From: Hoeflea sp. | GTDB lineage: Bacteria > Pseudomonadota > Alphaproteobacteria > Rhizobiales > Rhizobiaceae | Assembly: GCA_020637795.1 (NCBI GenBank) | Contig: JACKJT010000001.1 | Location: forward strand, 1,302,001-1,366,000 | Length of the DNA: 64,000 bases | Direction: 5' to 3' | Shown: positions 34,158 to 43,905 of the stretch, piece after piece | Position numbering within the stretch: the first letter of the stretch is position 1 | How the letters are laid out: the number at the start of each line of letters is the position of its first letter | Program-made: the position numbers and the translations under genes | Notes under the pieces: model-generated | What the model was told of the DNA's origin: nothing | Database searches by the model: none | Seen by the model: the letters and a program-made list of their open reading frames with translations, nothing else

Positions 34158-35291
34158 TCAGCCTTCGGCAAGCTTGTCGAGCACTGCTTCAAGCTTGGCC
34201 ACGGTGCCGTCGACGTCGCCAAGCTTGTCGAGGCCGAAGAGGCCAATGCGGAAGGTGCGGAAATCGGCGGGCTCATCGCACATCAGCGGCACGCCAGCCG
34301 CAATCTGCATGCCCTCGGCCATGAACTTTTTGCCGTTCTGGAACTCGGGGTCCCTGGTATAGCTGACGACAACACCCGGCGCCTCGAAGCCCGGGGCGGC
34401 GACGGATCTGAAGCCGTTTGCGGCAAGCAGCGCACGAACCTTGCGGCCAAGCTCCCACTGCCGCTCGCGGGCAAGATCAAAGCCGAAGTCGCGGGTCTCT
34501 ATCATCCGGTCGCGCAGCACGGTGAGCGCGTCGGTCGGCATGGTCGAATGATAGGCGTGGCCACCGCTGACATAGGCCTGCATGATGTCGTGCCACTTGC
34601 GCAGATCCACCGCGAAGCTCGTGCTTTTGGTTTGTTCCAGCCGCTCGAGCGCGCGCTCGCCGAGCATGACGAGACCTGCCGAGGGCGAGGCGCTCCAGCC
34701 CTTTTGCGGCGCCGAGATCAGGACATCGACCCCGGTTGCCTTCATGTCGACCCAGATGCAGCCCGAGGCGATGCAATCGAGCACGAACAGGGCGCCGACA
34801 TCGTGGGCGGCTTCGGCGATCGCCTTGAGATAGTCATCGGGAAGAATGACGCCAGAAGAGGTTTCGACATGAGGTGCGAAAACAACGGCCGGGCGCTCCT
34901 GGCGGATCCTTGCGGCAACCGTCTCGGCCGGTTGCGGGGTAAAGGCCGAGGTGCTTTCGTTGCCGACCTGCGAGGCCTTGATCACGGTTGTTTCCGCGGG
35001 AATGTCGCCCATCTCGAAGATCTGCGTCCAGCGGTAGGAGAACCAGCCGTTGCGGATGACCATCACCTTCTGCCCGGTGGCGAACTGGCGGGCGACCGCC
35101 TCCATGCCGAAGGTCCCGCCACCCGGCACGATGACGGCCGCGTCGGCCCGGTAGACCTCGCGCAGAACCGCGTAGAGATCGTTCATCACGCCCTGGAACG
35201 TCCTGGACATGTGATTGAGCGAGCGATCGGTAAAGACCACCGAAAATTCCATCAGACCATCGGGATCCACCGGTAACGCCGTCTTGTTCAT
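34158..35291 (-). CDS. Class V aminotransferase (serine/alanine-glyoxylate type)
   Basis: 377 residues from ATG 35291. The PLP-binding lysine is K197 in LISAPQKGWS. Upstream are VETSSGVILP and the cofactor-contacting Asp172 in VLDCIASG. PGGGTFGMEAVARQF and the MAEGMQIAAGVPLMCDEP segment also fit the family. It probably moves an amino group between alanine or serine and glyoxylate or a related oxo-acid. It is divergent from the crotonase gene across a 216-base gap and lies upstream of the SDR gene. Confidence 0.9.
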   Translation of the reverse strand: MNKTALPVDPDGLMEFSVVFTDRSLNHMSRTFQGVMNDLYAVLREVYRADAAVIVPGGGTFGMEAVARQFATGQKVMVIRNGWFSYRWTQIFEMGDIPAETTVIKASQVGNESTSAFTPQPAETVAARIRQERPAVVFAPHVETSSGVILPDDYLKAIAEAAHDVGALFVLDCIASGCIWVDMKATGVDVLISAPQKGWSASPSAGLVMLGERALERLEQTKSTSFAVDLRKWHDIMQAYVSGGHAYHSTMPTDALTVLRDRMIETRDFGFDLARERQWELGRKVRALLAANGFRSVAAPGFEAPGVVVSYTRDPEFQNGKKFMAEGMQIAAGVPLMCDEPADFRTFRIGLFGLDKLGDVDGTVAKLEAVLDKLAEG

Positions 35292-35507
35292 GCCCTCACT
35301 CCTCTTTCGCTTCACCCGTCCATGGACGGGTCTCAAGACCGCTATAGGCCGGTTTCCGGAAACATTGAAGGCATTGGGGCCCAATAAGTCTGCCGGAGCC
35401 AAATTGACGCAAGCGCCGGGACCGGCATGCCAGCGCCGCAAAATCACCCAACCTGCCGGTTTCTCAATTGGTAATCGAAAGCTACAAGGGAGCAAAGGGA
35501 GACCGCC

Positions 35508-36338
35508 ATGACCTATGCCTGCTTCACGGTCGAGATTGCCGACCACATCGCCCATCTCCGGTTCAACCGGCCGGACAAGGCCAACTCGATGACGCCGGAG
35601 TTCTGGAAGGAACTGCCCGAGGCGGTCGACAGGATCTCCAGCGATGCCCAGGCGCGGGTGATCGTAATCTCGTCTGAGGGCAAGCATTTTACCGCCGGCA
35701 TGGACATCTCGGTGTTCATGAGCGGCAGCCTCGACGGCGACAGCGCCAATGCGCATGTCTCGGCGGAAGCGTTCCGCTACAAGATCAAGTCGCTGCAGGA
35801 GACGTTCAGCGCGCTCGAGCGGGCGCGCCAGCCGGTGCTTGCGGCAATCCAGGGCGGGGCTATCGGCGCCGGCGTCGACCTCGCAACCGCCTGCGACTGC
35901 CGCTACGCGTCTGCGGATGCGTTCTTTGCCGTACAGGAAACCGCCATCGGCATGACCGCCGATGTCGGTACCTTCCCTCGGCTGGTCAAGCTCATCCCGG
36001 AAGGCTGGGCGCGGCAGATGGCCTATACGGCCGAGCGGCTTCCGGCGGCCAAGGCGTTACAGATAGGGCTGGTCAACGAGGTGTTCGACAGCCACGAGGA
36101 ACTGCTCGACGGCGTCATGGCGATCGCCCGCAAGATCGCCGCGCATTCGCCGCTGGCGGTTGCCGGCTGCAAGGCAATGGCCAACTATTCCCGCGATCAC
36201 TCGACCGCCGACGCGCTCGATTACATCTCGGTGTGGAACGCGGCGATGCTGCGCCCGGATGACATCAAGGAAGCCTATATCGCCAAGGGCGAGAAGCGCG
36301 CGCCGGTGTTTGACAGTCTCAAGCCGGTTTCAAGGTAG
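35508..36338 (+). CDS. Crotonase/enoyl-CoA hydratase-isomerase family protein
   Basis: 276 residues with crotonase signatures: RFNRPDKANSMTPEF, the oxyanion segment GKHFTAGMDISVF, and AIQGGAIGAGVDLATACDCR with the second oxyanion Gly. Helical ADAFFAVQETAIGMTADVGT supplies an acid at the usual active-site position, resembling dienoyl-CoA isomerases (ECH1-like) more than simple hydratases. A good GGGAG ribosome site precedes ATG 35508. It probably acts in fatty-acid or aromatic beta-oxidation. Confidence 0.92.
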   Translation: MTYACFTVEIADHIAHLRFNRPDKANSMTPEFWKELPEAVDRISSDAQARVIVISSEGKHFTAGMDISVFMSGSLDGDSANAHVSAEAFRYKIKSLQETFSALERARQPVLAAIQGGAIGAGVDLATACDCRYASADAFFAVQETAIGMTADVGTFPRLVKLIPEGWARQMAYTAERLPAAKALQIGLVNEVFDSHEELLDGVMAIARKIAAHSPLAVAGCKAMANYSRDHSTADALDYISVWNAAMLRPDDIKEAYIAKGEKRAPVFDSLKPVSR

Positions 36339-36370
36339 ATCAGGCCGCTTCCGCCTGATCCTGCCAGCAG

Positions 36371-37495
36371 TCAGGGCCGGTGCCTGCGGCGCGCCAGCAC
36401 GGGCGCGAAGGCCAGCGCGTTGCCCACCACCTCCTCTACATCGTCATGGGGCGGGGTCCAGTCGAGCACGATGCGGCCGGCCGGTTGCGGGGCGGGGTCG
36501 GCGATGAAGTGGTTGCTGCGCGCAAGAGCGGCCTCCCAGGCCAGCGCGCTTCCGACGATCTCGTCGAGATTGTCGTGTCGCGGCTGCCAACCCAGAACCG
36601 CGCGGGCACGGGTCGAATCCGATACGGATGTCACGATGTCGCCCTCGCGCCGGGGACCGAGACGTATTTCGAAATCCCGACCGCTCAGGCGCCTGACAGA
36701 ATCGAGCACTTCGCGCACTGTGTAGCCGCGTCCGTAGCCGCAATTGGCGACGAGGCTGTCACCGCCCGCTCGCAGGTAGGTCAGCGCATCGAGATGTGCG
36801 GCAACTAGGTCGGTGACATGAATGAAATCGCGGATGCAGGTGCCATCTCGGGTCGGATAATCGGTGCCGAAGACCTCGATGCCGTCGCGCTTGCACATGG
36901 CGGCTTCGGTGGCGACCTTGATCAGGTTGGCGGCGCCGCGGGTGGATTGGCCGGTGCGGCCCAAAGGATCGGCGCCCGAGACGTTGAAATAGCGAAGCGC
37001 CGCGTAGCGGAAATCATGCGCAGCCGAAGCATCGGCCAGCATCGTCTCGGTCATCAGCTTGGAAGCGCCGTAGGGGGATTGCGGCACTGTCGGGGTGGTC
37101 TCGGCAATCGGAAGGTCGGCCTCGGGGCTGCCATAAACCGCAGCCGTCGAGGAAAACACGAACTTCCTCACGCCGGTGGCGACCGCGGCGCGGATCAGGG
37201 CTAGGGAATTGGCGGTGTTGTTCTGGTAGTAGCCCAGCGGGTCGGCCATCGATTCCGGCACAGAGATCGAGCCCGCGAAATGGACGATCGCCTCGATGGC
37301 GTGCAAGCGGATGATCTCAGCGATGGCGGCGGTGTCGGCGATATCGGCACGGATGAGTTTTGCCTCGGGCGCCACGGCCCACTCGAAGCCGGTCGACAGA
37401 CGGTCGACGACCACGACCCGCTCGCCCGCATCCAGCAGCGCCCAGACCATGTGGCTTCCGATATAGCCTGCTCCGCCGGTTACCAGAACCGTCAT
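36371..37495 (-). CDS. galE: UDP-glucose 4-epimerase with duplicated C-terminal segment
   Basis: 374 residues from ATG 37495. NAD-binding VTGGAGYIGSHM at the N-terminus, FSSTAAVYGSP, the catalytic SPYGASKLMTE (Tyr/Lys) and ALRYFNVSGADPLG identify GalE, which interconverts UDP-glucose and UDP-galactose for polysaccharide synthesis. After the normal end of the family, where VLGWQPRHDNLDEIVGSALA is typical, a second copy of this segment follows (VLDWTPPHDDVEEVVGNALA). The two 28-residue units share about 15 identities. This adds about 40 residues beyond the usual 330-340 and looks like an internal duplication. Confidence 0.94.
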   Translation of the reverse strand: MTVLVTGGAGYIGSHMVWALLDAGERVVVVDRLSTGFEWAVAPEAKLIRADIADTAAIAEIIRLHAIEAIVHFAGSISVPESMADPLGYYQNNTANSLALIRAAVATGVRKFVFSSTAAVYGSPEADLPIAETTPTVPQSPYGASKLMTETMLADASAAHDFRYAALRYFNVSGADPLGRTGQSTRGAANLIKVATEAAMCKRDGIEVFGTDYPTRDGTCIRDFIHVTDLVAAHLDALTYLRAGGDSLVANCGYGRGYTVREVLDSVRRLSGRDFEIRLGPRREGDIVTSVSDSTRARAVLGWQPRHDNLDEIVGSALAWEAALARSNHFIADPAPQPAGRIVLDWTPPHDDVEEVVGNALAFAPVLARRRHRP

Positions 37496-37595
37496 ACCAA
37501 TCCCTCGATGGTGTTTCCACCACCGCAGGATGAACCTCAAGTTTCAAGAAACCGTGAATCGCCCATGTGCCCGCATGGGGCAGAGCGATTGCGGG

Positions 37596-38762
37596 CTAAA
37601 GCGAGGAAATGTAGTCCGCCAGCCTGCCTGCCGCTTCCTCGACATGATCGAGGCGGCGCAGGAAACAAGCGCGCAGGAACGTCGACCCGCCTTCGGCGAA
37701 GGCGGTGCCGGGCGCCAGGCCGACCCCGGCGCGATCGACGATATCGATCGCCGCGGCCTTCGTGTCGGTGACGCCGTCGATCCGGAAGAACGCGTAGAAC
37801 GCGCCGTCGGGCTTCTGGGTGACGACGCGGTTGGTGCCGGTCAGGGCATCGCAGAACAGGTCCCGCGCCTTGGTCGCCTTGGCGATCTGCGCCTCGACAT
37901 AGTCCTCGCCATGCTCAAGCGCAGCAAGCGCCCCCTTCTGCATGAACTGGGCCACGCCCGAGGTCTGGTACTGGACGCTGTTTTCCAGCACCTGGATGAT
38001 CGAGGGCGGGGCCACGATCCAGCCAACCCGCCAGCCGGTCATCGACCAGTTCTTGGAGAAGGTGTTGACGAAGATGATCCGGTCATCATCGTCCATGATG
38101 TCCATGAAAGAGGGCGCCCGGCCGCCGGCATAGAAAAAGCGGGTGTAGATCTCGTCGGCGATGATCCAGAGCCCGTGTTTGCGCGCCAGATCGAGGATCG
38201 CCACCAGATCTTCGCGGGTCGCGGTCCACCCGGTCGGGTTTGACGGTGTGTTGATGAAGAGCGCGCGGGTCCTGGGCGTGATCGCATTGGCAATCCGGTC
38301 GGGATCGATGCTCCAGCGGCCGTTTGCGTAATCGAGCGGCGCTGCCACGGAGACACCGCCGGACATACCCAGCGCCGCGGCGAAATTCGGCCAGGCCGGT
38401 GTGATCTGGATGACTTCGTCGCCCGGATTGGTCACCGCCTCGACAGCGATCTTGATCGCCTGCATGCCGGAGCCGGTGACGCAGAAGGCATCGAGCGGCA
38501 GTTGCCGGCCGAACAGGCGGGCATGGTAATCGGCCAGCGCCTGCCGCAACTCAGGAATGCCGCGCTGCCAGGTGTAGAAGGTTTCACCGGCGAGCAGCGC
38601 CTCTGCCGCTGGGCGGGCGATGAATTCGGGGGTTTTCTCGTCGCCCTCGCCCGCCCACAACGGGATCAGGCCCGGTTTGAGGCGACCGTGATTGACGACG
38701 GCGACAATGCCGCTTTCGGGGGCCTCGATGGCGCGGCGGCTGAGACTTTCAAACTGGTTCAT
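37596..38762 (-). CDS. Class I/II pyridoxal-phosphate aminotransferase
   Basis: 388 residues of the aspartate-aminotransferase fold. Conserved sites are the NTPSNPTGW motif (from N171), D203 and Y206 in ADEIYTRF, the PLP lysine K237 in FVNTFSKNWSMTGWRVGW, and the substrate-carboxylate Arg in STFLRACF near the end. Specificity cannot be assigned from sequence. It is a single gene with mscL upstream; the mscL terminator separates them. Confidence 0.93.
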   Translation of the reverse strand: MNQFESLSRRAIEAPESGIVAVVNHGRLKPGLIPLWAGEGDEKTPEFIARPAAEALLAGETFYTWQRGIPELRQALADYHARLFGRQLPLDAFCVTGSGMQAIKIAVEAVTNPGDEVIQITPAWPNFAAALGMSGGVSVAAPLDYANGRWSIDPDRIANAITPRTRALFINTPSNPTGWTATREDLVAILDLARKHGLWIIADEIYTRFFYAGGRAPSFMDIMDDDDRIIFVNTFSKNWSMTGWRVGWIVAPPSIIQVLENSVQYQTSGVAQFMQKGALAALEHGEDYVEAQIAKATKARDLFCDALTGTNRVVTQKPDGAFYAFFRIDGVTDTKAAAIDIVDRAGVGLAPGTAFAEGGSTFLRACFLRRLDHVEEAAGRLADYISSL

Positions 38763-38864
38763 GGCAAACTCCGTTTGCCTCTCTTAGCCGGTCCCGGGAT
38801 TGATCGCATCCACCAAGGCATGATCGATCCATCGATTTTTCTGATGCAAGCCGGCACCGGAAGC

Positions 38865-38892
38865 AAAAGACCCCGGCACGAGGGCCGGGGTC
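38865..38892 (-). terminator. Intrinsic terminator downstream of mscL
   Basis: A perfect 9-bp stem GACCCCGGC (38869-38877) / GCCGGGGTC (38884-38892) with a 6-base loop is followed on the minus strand by a TTTT run (complement of 38865-38868). It lies about 60 bases past the mscL stop. Confidence 0.8.
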
Positions 38893-38948
38893 CGGGGTCA
38901 GCACGCGCCTCCGGCTGCATGGAGCAGCAGGCAGAGCGGCGCGGGATG

Positions 38949-39362
38949 CTACTTTTTCAGAAGATCCCGGATCTCGGAAAGCAGAGCGATATCGGCAGGC
39001 GGCGCTGCGGGTTCGGCCGGAGCGACTTCCTCTTCCTTGCGCATCGAATTGACCGCCTTGACCATCAGGAAAATGATCCATGCGAGGATCAGGAAATTGA
39101 TCACCACCGTGAGGAAATTGCCGTAGGCGAGGACGGCGCCCTGCTCCTTGGCTGCATCCAGCGTGGTCGCCGTGACACCGCTCGCGAGCGGGATGAAGAA
39201 ATTGGAAAAATCGATTCCGCCAAAGATCGCGCCAACGATCGGCATGATGATATCATCGACCAGCGATGAAACGATAAGACCAAATGCACCACCGATGATC
39301 ACACCGACAGCAAGGTCCATGACATTGCCCTTGGCAATGAATGCCTTGAACTCATTCAACAT
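38949..39362 (-). CDS. mscL: Large-conductance mechanosensitive channel
   Basis: 137 residues. MLNEFKAFIAKGNVMDLAVG starts helix 1, with VIIGGAFGLIVSSLVDDIIMP lining the pore. Helix 2 is NFLTVVINFLILAWIIFLMV, and a C-terminal bundle helix ends LLSEIRDLLKK. Length and features match MscL, the emergency valve that opens under hypo-osmotic stress. It is transcribed alone, with its own terminator. Confidence 0.97.
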   Translation of the reverse strand: MLNEFKAFIAKGNVMDLAVGVIIGGAFGLIVSSLVDDIIMPIVGAIFGGIDFSNFFIPLASGVTATTLDAAKEQGAVLAYGNFLTVVINFLILAWIIFLMVKAVNSMRKEEEVAPAEPAAPPADIALLSEIRDLLKK

Positions 39363-39589
39363 GTCTCTTTTCTCCGTTTAACGCGGATGTCCCTCTTGTC
39401 ACAACCGCAAGGCCCGCGCGCCTTGTCTAATCGGTTTAGAGATACCTAACACAATGGCGCGCGTAAAGAAGCCGTCTTTTGCGGTTACCCACGGCAGGAT
39501 TCATCCCGGCCTGCCCGACCAAAGGCTGCCTTGTCTGGCTGTGCTTTGGCTTTATGCTACATCGTGGAGGCGTGGGGAGGAGTGAGACC

Positions 39590-42500
39590 ATGATGCCCGG
39601 CTGGCTGGTTTTCGGATCAGCCCTTTTTTATCTGCTGATGCTGTTTGCCATCGCCACCTATGGCGACCGGTCGGCGCGCCAGCGGCGGAGGCGAACGGCG
39701 GGGCGCCCGATCATCTACTCGCTCAGCCTTGCCATCTACTGTACCTCCTGGACCTATTTCGGCGGCGTCGGCCTCGCCGCCTCACGCGGGCTGGAATTCA
39801 CCGCGATTTATATCGGCCCGATCCTGATGTTCACCCTGGGGATGCCGATCCTCAAACGCATCGTGACCCTGGCAAAGACGGAAAAGCTCACCTCGATCGC
39901 CGACTTCATGGCGGCGCGCTACGGCAAGAGCCCGCTGGTGGCGGCACTGGTCGCCCTGATCGCGGTGATCGGCACGATCCCCTACATCGCCCTGCAGCTC
40001 AAGGCGGTCTCCTCGTCGGTGGCGGTGATGGTGGATGTCGAGCAGCTGAACCGGGTGACGGAAACCTTCTTCCTGTCCGACATCTCGTTCTTCGTTACCC
40101 TGGTGCTCGCCGCCTTCGCGGCAATTTTCGGCACGCGCCACACCGACGCGACCGAACACCAGGACGGCCTGATCCTGGCAATTGCAATGGAATCGCTGGT
40201 CAAGCTGCTGGCGTTCACACTGATCGGGCTATCGGTGGTGTTCGTGCCTTTCGACGGTCCCTGGGACCTGCTGCAGGCCGCCACCGCCAATGCCGAGGTG
40301 ATGAGCGCGCTTACGCACGAAACCCCGCTGTTGCGCTGGGCCTTGCTGATCGTGCTGTCGGCTTTCGCCATCATCCTGCTGCCGCGGCAGTTCCACGTGG
40401 CGGTGGTGGAGAACCGGACGCCCGGCGAGTTGCGGCTGGCCGGATGGCTGCTGCCGCTTTACCTTATTGCCATCAACATCTTCGTTCTGCCGGTGGCCAT
40501 CGCCGGCGTGCTGCAGTTCGGGTCCGGCGGCGGCAGTGATCTTTTCGTGCTTGCGCTGCCGATGGCCAACGACATGCCGATGGTCACCCTGATCACCTTC
40601 ATCGGCGGCTTCTCGGCGGCCACCGCGATGGTGATCGTCGCTTCGGTGGCCGTGGCTATCATGGTGTCCAACGACATCATCGTTCCGGTGGTGCTCAGAC
40701 GGCGCAACCGCCGCGGCCAGAGCGGCGATTTTTCCGGCCTGATCCTGATCATCCGGCGAACGGCGATCATCGGGATCCTGCTGCTCGGCTTTGCCTATTA
40801 TCGTGCAGCCGACATCAACGCAGGACTGGCTTCCATCGGGCTTTTGTCGTTTGCGGCAATCGCGCAACTGGCGCCGGCCTTCTTCGGAGGCCTGTTCTGG
40901 CGGCAGGCCAATGCCCGCGGGGCGATTGCCGGCCTTTCGAGCGGGATTGCTATCTGGGCCTATATCCTGATGGTGCCGAGCCTCGGCGGGCCGGACAACA
41001 GCCACGTGGCGGCAGCGATCCTCGAGTTCATCATTCCGGGGACAGCCGGCTTTTCGGGACCGCACGCGGACCCGCTATTCAATGCCGTGGTTCTCAGCCT
41101 GCTGGTCAACTGCCTGTTCTACGTGGTCGGATCGCTGTCGCGGCGACCTAAGTCGATCGAGCGGATCCAGTCGGCCATGTTCATTCCGGAGAGCCAGCGG
41201 CTGACGACGTCGGGGCGCAGCTGGAAAACCAAGGTGACGGTGGGCGATCTCAAGCAGACAATCGTCCGCTATCTCGGCCAGGAACGGACGGAGCGGTCGT
41301 TCCATTCGCACGAGCGCGCCATCGGCCGATGGATCAACGATCAGGATCCCGCCGACATGGGGCTTCTGAGGTTTGCCGAGCAATTGCTCGGCAGCGCCAT
41401 CGGCTCGGCATCGGCGCGACTGGTGCTGTCGCTGCTGTTCGAGCGCGCCGACGACATTCCCGGCGATACGGCGCGGCTGCTCGATGAAGCGTCGGAAGCG
41501 CTGCAGTACAACCGCGACCTGCTGCAGACGGCGCTCGGACAGATGAACCAGGGCATCACCGTTTTTGACAGCTCCAACCGGCTGACGGTCTGGAACAAAC
41601 GCTTCCGGTCGCTCCTGGAACTGCCCGAGCAAGTCGGCCAGGTCGGGTTTCCGCTGGAGAATATCATCTCAATTCTGGTCGAGCGCGGCGACCTCAAGGC
41701 AGGCGAGGAGCAGGAGGCACTGGACCGCTTCCTGGTCATGGACAAGGCGTTCTCGCTGACCATCGGGCCTGAAAAACGCATCATCGAAATCCGCTCGAAC
41801 CCGATGCCCGACAGCGGCATCGTGACCACCTATGCCGATATCACCGAGCGGGTGGCCGCCGACATGGCGCTCAAGCAGGCCAACGAGACGCTTGAGCAAC
41901 GGGTCATGAAGCGGACAGCCGAACTGACCCGCGTGAACCGCGAACTGGAAAAGGCGCAGCTGACCGCCGAGGAAGCCAATATCGGCAAGACCCGGTTTCT
42001 CGCCGCGGCCGGCCATGACATTTTGCAGCCGCTCAACGCCGCGCGGCTCTATTCGTCGACGCTGGTGGAACGGCTCGGCAATTCGCCCGACCAGAAGCTG
42101 GTCCAGAACATCGACTCCTCGCTTGAATCGGTGGAGGCCATTCTCGGAGCGGTGCTCGATATCTCGCGGCTGGACACGGGCGCGATGAAACCGCAGCTGG
42201 CGAGCTTCCCGCTCAACGACCTGCTGCAGCGGGTGGTGACCGACTTTGCGCCGGTGGCGCGCGAGAAGAACCTCCGCTTCACGGTGATGCCGACCAGCGT
42301 TCATGTGCGCTCGGATCCCAACCTTTTGCGCCGGCTGATTCAGAACCTGGTGTCCAACGCCATCAAGTATACCCGCGAAGGCCGGGTCCTGGTCGGCGTC
42401 CGCCGCCGCGGCGACAAGGCAGTCATCCAGGTCATCGATACCGGGATTGGCATTCCGACCACCAAATTCCGCACGGTGTTCCGGGAGTTCGCCCGGCTGG

Positions 42501-43090
42501 AAGAAGGCGCGCGGACAGCCTCCGGGCTGGGGCTCGGCCTTTCGATCGTCGATCGCATCGCCCGGGTTCTCAAACATTCGGTCGACATTGCCTCGCAGTC
42601 GGGCAAGGGCACCGAGTTCCGCGTGGAATTGCCGATCGAGACGAACATCGCCCGGATCAAGGCACAGCCCAAGCGCACCGGCGCCGATGCGGCGAACACC
42701 AACCTGAAAGGGCTTCGGGTGCTGTGCATCGACAACGAACCCAAGATTCTGGAGGGTATGACGCTGCTCTTGAGCGGATGGGGATGCACGGTGCTGGCGT
42801 CCGATTCGCTGCGCGAGAGCTTGAAGATTGCTGAAACGGAAGATGCGCCGGACGTGATTTTCGCTGATTTCCATCTCGATGACGGCACCGGCATCGAAAC
42901 CATCGTGGCGCTGCGCAAATTGTGGAAGATGGACATCCCTGCCCTGCTGGTTACCGCCGACCGCACGCCGGAAGTGCGCGGCATGGCCGAAGCCGAACGG
43001 ATCGCGGTTCAGAACAAGCCGATCAAGCCTGCGGCGCTACGGGCGTTTCTCAACCAGGTGACAGTTACCCGGCGAACCGCCGCGGAATAG
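39590..43090 (+). CDS. Hybrid histidine kinase with solute-symporter-like sensor (CrbS-like)
   Basis: 1166 residues from ATG 39590, preceded by a GGGGAGGAG ribosome site. Residues about 1-525 form an SLC5/sodium-solute-symporter-like membrane domain (TSWTYFGGVGLAA, GTIPYIALQLKAV, VVMVASVAVAI region). A linker at about 545-640 has the STAC pattern (TVGDLKQTIVRYLG). A PAS domain spans about 643-755, a coiled coil 765-800, the H-box at H809 (GHDILQPLNAAR), the ATPase domain about 900-1020 (NLVSNAIKYT, TGIGIP, GLGLGLSIV) and a receiver with D1093 (IFADFHLDDG). This architecture matches CrbS/MxtR-type kinases linked to acetate use. It is convergent with a LuxR-type regulator. Confidence 0.94.
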   Translation: MMPGWLVFGSALFYLLMLFAIATYGDRSARQRRRRTAGRPIIYSLSLAIYCTSWTYFGGVGLAASRGLEFTAIYIGPILMFTLGMPILKRIVTLAKTEKLTSIADFMAARYGKSPLVAALVALIAVIGTIPYIALQLKAVSSSVAVMVDVEQLNRVTETFFLSDISFFVTLVLAAFAAIFGTRHTDATEHQDGLILAIAMESLVKLLAFTLIGLSVVFVPFDGPWDLLQAATANAEVMSALTHETPLLRWALLIVLSAFAIILLPRQFHVAVVENRTPGELRLAGWLLPLYLIAINIFVLPVAIAGVLQFGSGGGSDLFVLALPMANDMPMVTLITFIGGFSAATAMVIVASVAVAIMVSNDIIVPVVLRRRNRRGQSGDFSGLILIIRRTAIIGILLLGFAYYRAADINAGLASIGLLSFAAIAQLAPAFFGGLFWRQANARGAIAGLSSGIAIWAYILMVPSLGGPDNSHVAAAILEFIIPGTAGFSGPHADPLFNAVVLSLLVNCLFYVVGSLSRRPKSIERIQSAMFIPESQRLTTSGRSWKTKVTVGDLKQTIVRYLGQERTERSFHSHERAIGRWINDQDPADMGLLRFAEQLLGSAIGSASARLVLSLLFERADDIPGDTARLLDEASEALQYNRDLLQTALGQMNQGITVFDSSNRLTVWNKRFRSLLELPEQVGQVGFPLENIISILVERGDLKAGEEQEALDRFLVMDKAFSLTIGPEKRIIEIRSNPMPDSGIVTTYADITERVAADMALKQANETLEQRVMKRTAELTRVNRELEKAQLTAEEANIGKTRFLAAAGHDILQPLNAARLYSSTLVERLGNSPDQKLVQNIDSSLESVEAILGAVLDISRLDTGAMKPQLASFPLNDLLQRVVTDFAPVAREKNLRFTVMPTSVHVRSDPNLLRRLIQNLVSNAIKYTREGRVLVGVRRRGDKAVIQVIDTGIGIPTTKFRTVFREFARLEEGARTASGLGLGLSIVDRIARVLKHSVDIASQSGKGTEFRVELPIETNIARIKAQPKRTGADAANTNLKGLRVLCIDNEPKILEGMTLLLSGWGCTVLASDSLRESLKIAETEDAPDVIFADFHLDDGTGIETIVALRKLWKMDIPALLVTADRTPEVRGMAEAERIAVQNKPIKPAALRAFLNQVTVTRRTAAE

Positions 43091-43101
43091 GGCAAATCGC
43101 C

Positions 43102-43758
43102 TCAGTCGCCCTGGGTCAGGACCTCTGCGCCAATCTTGGAGAGCTGGATGACCGCCTGGGTGCGGCTGTCGACCCCGAGCTTCTGCAGCACCGCGGATAC
43201 GTGGGCCTTGATCGTGGCTTCGGACACGCCGAGTTCATAGGCGATCTGCTTGTTGAGCAGGCCTTCGGCCAGCATGCCGAGCACGCGTCCCTGCTGCGGG
43301 GTCAGGGTCTGGATGCGGGCGATCAGCCCGGCGATCTCCTGATCGTGTTCCGAGCCCAGGTCGACGTCGGGCGGCGTCCAGATGCCGCCATCGAGCACCG
43401 TGCGCACGCCTTCGCGGATTTCATCGATGCTGGCGGATTTCGAGATAAATCCCGATGCGCCCAGTTCCAGCGCCCGGCGCATGGTGGACACATCGTCGGT
43501 GGCCGAGACGACCACGACAGGCAGGCTTGAGAATTCGGCACGAAAGGCAATCAGACCGGAAAGGCCGGAGACACCCGGCATGGTCAGGTCGAGAAGAATG
43601 AGATCTGCCTCGGGATGGTCGCCGGCGGTCTTGCGGGCGCTTTCAAGATCCCCGGCCTCCAGAATATCAATCGTGGCGCCTATGCCCTCCAGGGCCTGCC
43701 GCATGGCACCCCGAAACAATGGATGATCGTCCGCAATAATGAATGTCAATTGCGCCAT
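43102..43758 (-). CDS. LuxR-type response regulator, likely partner of the adjacent kinase (CrbR/ErdR-like)
   Basis: 218 residues from ATG 43758. The receiver domain (1-120) has the acidic pair DDH (10-12), phospho-acceptor D57 (LILLDLTMPG), a Ser/Thr (VVVSATDD) and Lys (FISKSAS). The LuxR helix-turn-helix (about 150-210) has LTPQQGRVLGMLAEGLLNKQ and VSEATIKAHVSAVLQKLGV. It is 11 bases from the end of the SSSF-type hybrid kinase on the opposite strand. In Vibrio and Pseudomonas, CrbS/CrbR or MxtR/ErdR pairs of this design control acetyl-CoA synthetase; the same role here is inference. Confidence 0.93.
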   Translation of the reverse strand: MAQLTFIIADDHPLFRGAMRQALEGIGATIDILEAGDLESARKTAGDHPEADLILLDLTMPGVSGLSGLIAFRAEFSSLPVVVVSATDDVSTMRRALELGASGFISKSASIDEIREGVRTVLDGGIWTPPDVDLGSEHDQEIAGLIARIQTLTPQQGRVLGMLAEGLLNKQIAYELGVSEATIKAHVSAVLQKLGVDSRTQAVIQLSKIGAEVLTQGD

Positions 43759-43905
43759 GCACTCTCCCCCTCCTGATCGCGCTGCCGCGGCAGCCGGGCC
43801 CAAACCCGGCTAGCGGAAATCACTTTAGCGGCGCGCCAAGCCTTCGCGCAAGTGCATGGGCTGGTTGGCGGTCAAAACGCAATCCGCCTTTCGGACCATT
43901 GCCCG

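Noticed and set aside
37561..37583. Hairpin GCCCATG/CATGGGGC between galE and the aminotransferase
   Set aside because: Imperfect stem and no T-run on the relevant strand, so not called a terminator.
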